5,632 nt of DNA, from positions 1 through 5,632 of the forward strand of contig JBOHVS010000332.1 of the NCBI GenBank assembly GCA_050735975.1, in the 5' to 3' direction. Position 1 is the stretch's first letter; the number at the start of each line of letters is the position of its first letter. Shown here piece after piece: positions 4,305-5,632 of the stretch. Source of the DNA: DATMBL01 sp050735975. GTDB lineage: Bacteria; Desulfobacterota; Binatia; UBA9968. The notes beneath the pieces were generated by a model. That model saw only the letters and a program-made list of their open reading frames with translations. It was not told the DNA's origin and made no database searches. A program made the translations under genes and the position numbers.

Positions 4305-5632
4305 TTACGTTTTTACTCCATCATCTTTCGCGACTAGCGCCTGCGGGTCGTTAACGATGTAGATGGTCAAAGCTTCGCGGCGGTTTCTTAAAAACATTTC
4401 GTCGCGCCGGAGCAATGACACATCCAGTCGAGACTGTTGAGCCACTTGTTCTGAAATCACCAGTTGGCAGCTGTATTCCTTACATAGATCTTGGAGCCGG
4501 CTCGCCACATTCACGGTGTCGCCGATTGCGGTGAGGTGGAACGCTGCGCCATAGCCCATCCCGCCGACGACCGCTGTTCCGCAATGGATTCCGATGCCGA
4601 CCTTGAGAGGTTCATCCAGCTCATTGACGAGTTCTGCGCTCAGTTTTTCCACGCCTTTGACGATTCGTCGGGCTGACACGAGCGCTTGGCGGCAGCCCTC
4701 CTCCGGACCGGACTCGACGCCAAAAAGGGCCATTACCCCGTCGCCTATGAACTTGTCGATCATGCCTCCACTTTCCGAGATCGCTTTGCCTAAAGTTTCA
4801 AAGTAGCTGTTCAAAAGGAAGACCAGATCATAAGGCAACCTGTGTTCGGCAATCCCCGTGAAGGAACGGAGGTCGGCAAATAACACGGCTATATTGCGCT
4901 CCTGGCCCGCAAGATAAGAAGGCTGCGCGAGGCCGTCGCTTGCCCGGGCGCTGGCAGGAAGCAACGGCGCAACCGAGAGATTTTTTGTCGGTCGAAGCTG
5001 GCATGCCAGCCTGACGTTGGGAGGCGCGCCGACACGCTTTAGGACCCTGGTCTCGGCAGGGTCGGGAGGAGGCAGCGAAGCGAATCCGCCGACGACGCGA
5101 ACCCGGCAAGTCGAGCAGCGCCCCCGGCCGCCGCAAACCGATGCGTGAGGAATGCCCGCGTACCGGCTGGCTTCGAGCACGGAAAAGCCCCGCGGCGCTC
5201 CGACGGCGCGCCCGTTGGGATACGTGATGCGAAATCTGTCTCGTCTTCCGTACGCTTGGCGTAAGACTCGCGCAAGCAGGACAATGCCGAGAGTCGCGGC
5301 AAAGCCTTCCAGTAACCGGTCCTGTACGAGAGTCAGAAGTTGGCGCTGGTTCCCTTTTGGAACGTTCGCCGCAAGGAGGATGCGGTCGAACAAGCCCGGA
5401 TCTCGGGCGATTAAATCGGCGATCTCTCGGCCGGCCTGGGCGAAGCCGAGAAGCGCCAATGCCGGGAGTAACAGGGCGAGGCCAAAGAAGATCGTGACCG
5501 CGCGTGAATACCACGGTCGAAGCCGCAGCCAAAAGTGAAGTCCAATGCAACCGTGTGTCCAGGCGATTATCAACACGAGAGCCTGGCGCAAACCGCTTTC
5601 GGGATTCGCTTCCCACAACGTGAGAACAATGA
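4305..5632 (-). CDS. Membrane-anchored 2Fe-2S ferredoxin/class III adenylate cyclase fusion (N-terminus beyond window edge)
   Basis: The frame is open to the right edge. TTG at 5616-5618 is an internal codon that could be mistaken for a start, but family-like sequence continues upstream, so the gene is 5'-truncated; residues below count from that TTG (437 in view). Membrane segments lie at about 12-31, 39-60 and 102-119. A plant-type ferredoxin domain (about 127-215) has cysteines 162, 168, 171 and 206 (C-x5-C-x2-C-x34-C). A class III cyclase domain (about 240-425) follows with metal-binding D249 (LFADLRSFT) and D293 (DKFIGDGVMALFG), adenine-selecting K289 with T363, and transition-state N370 and R374 (AIGDTVNVASRL). 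The full catalytic set is present, so it should make cAMP; Thr rather than Asp at the second adenine position marks class IIIb, some of which respond to bicarbonate. The membrane part contains H22 and H28 in WTHGCIGLHFW. It is likely a redox- or respiration-linked cAMP sensor. The gene is convergent with the peptidase. Confidence 0.92.
   Translation of the reverse strand, partial: IVLTLWEANPESGLRQALVLIIAWTHGCIGLHFWLRLRPWYSRAVTIFFGLALLLPALALLGFAQAGREIADLIARDPGLFDRILLAANVPKGNQRQLLTLVQDRLLEGFAATLGIVLLARVLRQAYGRRDRFRITYPNGRAVGAPRGFSVLEASRYAGIPHASVCGGRGRCSTCRVRVVGGFASLPPPDPAETRVLKRVGAPPNVRLACQLRPTKNLSVAPLLPASARASDGLAQPSYLAGQERNIAVLFADLRSFTGIAEHRLPYDLVFLLNSYFETLGKAISESGGMIDKFIGDGVMALFGVESGPEEGCRQALVSARRIVKGVEKLSAELVNELDEPLKVGIGIHCGTAVVGGMGYGAAFHLTAIGDTVNVASRLQDLCKEYSCQLVISEQVAQQSRLDVSLLRRDEMFLRNRREALTIYIVNDPQALVAKDDGVKT

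Noticed and set aside
4132..4362. 76-codon plus-strand frame with SQRSEVRDQ-like sequence
   Set aside because: It is a translation of the tandem repeat and overlaps two real genes; this kind of repeat-derived ORF is a known annotation artefact.
4259..4401. 12-base direct repeat AAAAACATTTCG at 4259-4270 and 4390-4401, possible duplication or attachment site
   Set aside because: About one 12-base repeat is expected by chance in a window this size; the second copy is inside the cyclase coding sequence and nothing mobile lies between them.
4828..5616. Long open frames overlapping the cyclase gene (262 codons minus in another frame, 128 codons plus at 5152-5538, 87 codons minus at 5039-5302)
   Set aside because: They are rich in Arg, Ser and Pro, show no domain, and lie over a strongly supported coding frame, so they are GC-driven shadows.
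5616..5618. TTG as the start codon of the cyclase gene
   Set aside because: The frame stays open upstream to the window edge (codons for I-V-L-T precede it), no ribosome site can be assigned, and the first visible residues already resemble the middle of the membrane domain.

Overview
The window looks like chromosome from an uncultured, environmental Gram-negative bacterium of moderate GC (mid-50s % by eye). Support comes from a periplasmic Bug/TctC-type binding protein with a Sec signal peptide, a xanthine dehydrogenase-family molybdoenzyme, a CoA-binding domain protein, and a membrane/ferredoxin/adenylate cyclase fusion. This mix, plus small degenerate palindromes and purine-rich tandem repeats between genes, is what I associate with soil or sediment lineages such as NC10/Methylomirabilota, Tectomicrobia or deltaproteobacteria-like groups. 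That placement is inference only; there is no rRNA or marker gene to settle it.

Layout. (1) Positions 1-1307, minus strand: the N-terminal 435 codons of a molybdopterin-binding large subunit of the xanthine dehydrogenase family, cut by the left edge. (2) Positions 1308-1715: a 408-base divergent intergenic region with a hairpin-forming, REP-like palindrome pair. (3) Positions 1716-2162, plus: a 148-residue CoA-binding (Rossmann) protein, possibly read from a leaderless transcript. (4) Positions 2163-2278: a short gap with an A/T hairpin and a candidate promoter. (5) Positions 2279-3310, plus: a tripartite-tricarboxylate-type (Bug/TctC) periplasmic binding protein. It is followed after 10 bases by (6) positions 3321-4166, plus: an M28-family zinc aminopeptidase/amidohydrolase with all metal ligands; the two form a likely operon. 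(7) Positions 4167-4304: a convergent intergenic region with a purine-rich tandem repeat enclosed by inverted arms. (8) Positions 4305-5632, minus: a membrane protein carrying a 2Fe-2S ferredoxin domain and a class III adenylate cyclase domain. Its N-terminus lies beyond the right edge, because the frame stays open to the last base.

How the genes may work together. The binding protein and the peptidase are the only clear functional pair. The simplest reading is capture of a small carboxylated or amide-containing compound in the periplasm and hydrolysis of an amide or peptide bond in the cytoplasm. No TctA/TctB membrane subunits are present here. The molybdoenzyme and the CoA-binding gene diverge from a shared control region. 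The cyclase is transcribed towards the peptidase and is probably an independent, redox-sensing cAMP source. I see no phage, IS, CRISPR or RNA gene. The window is mostly ordinary metabolism; the most interesting items are the cyclase architecture, the orphan binding protein/peptidase pair, and the two intergenic repeat structures.
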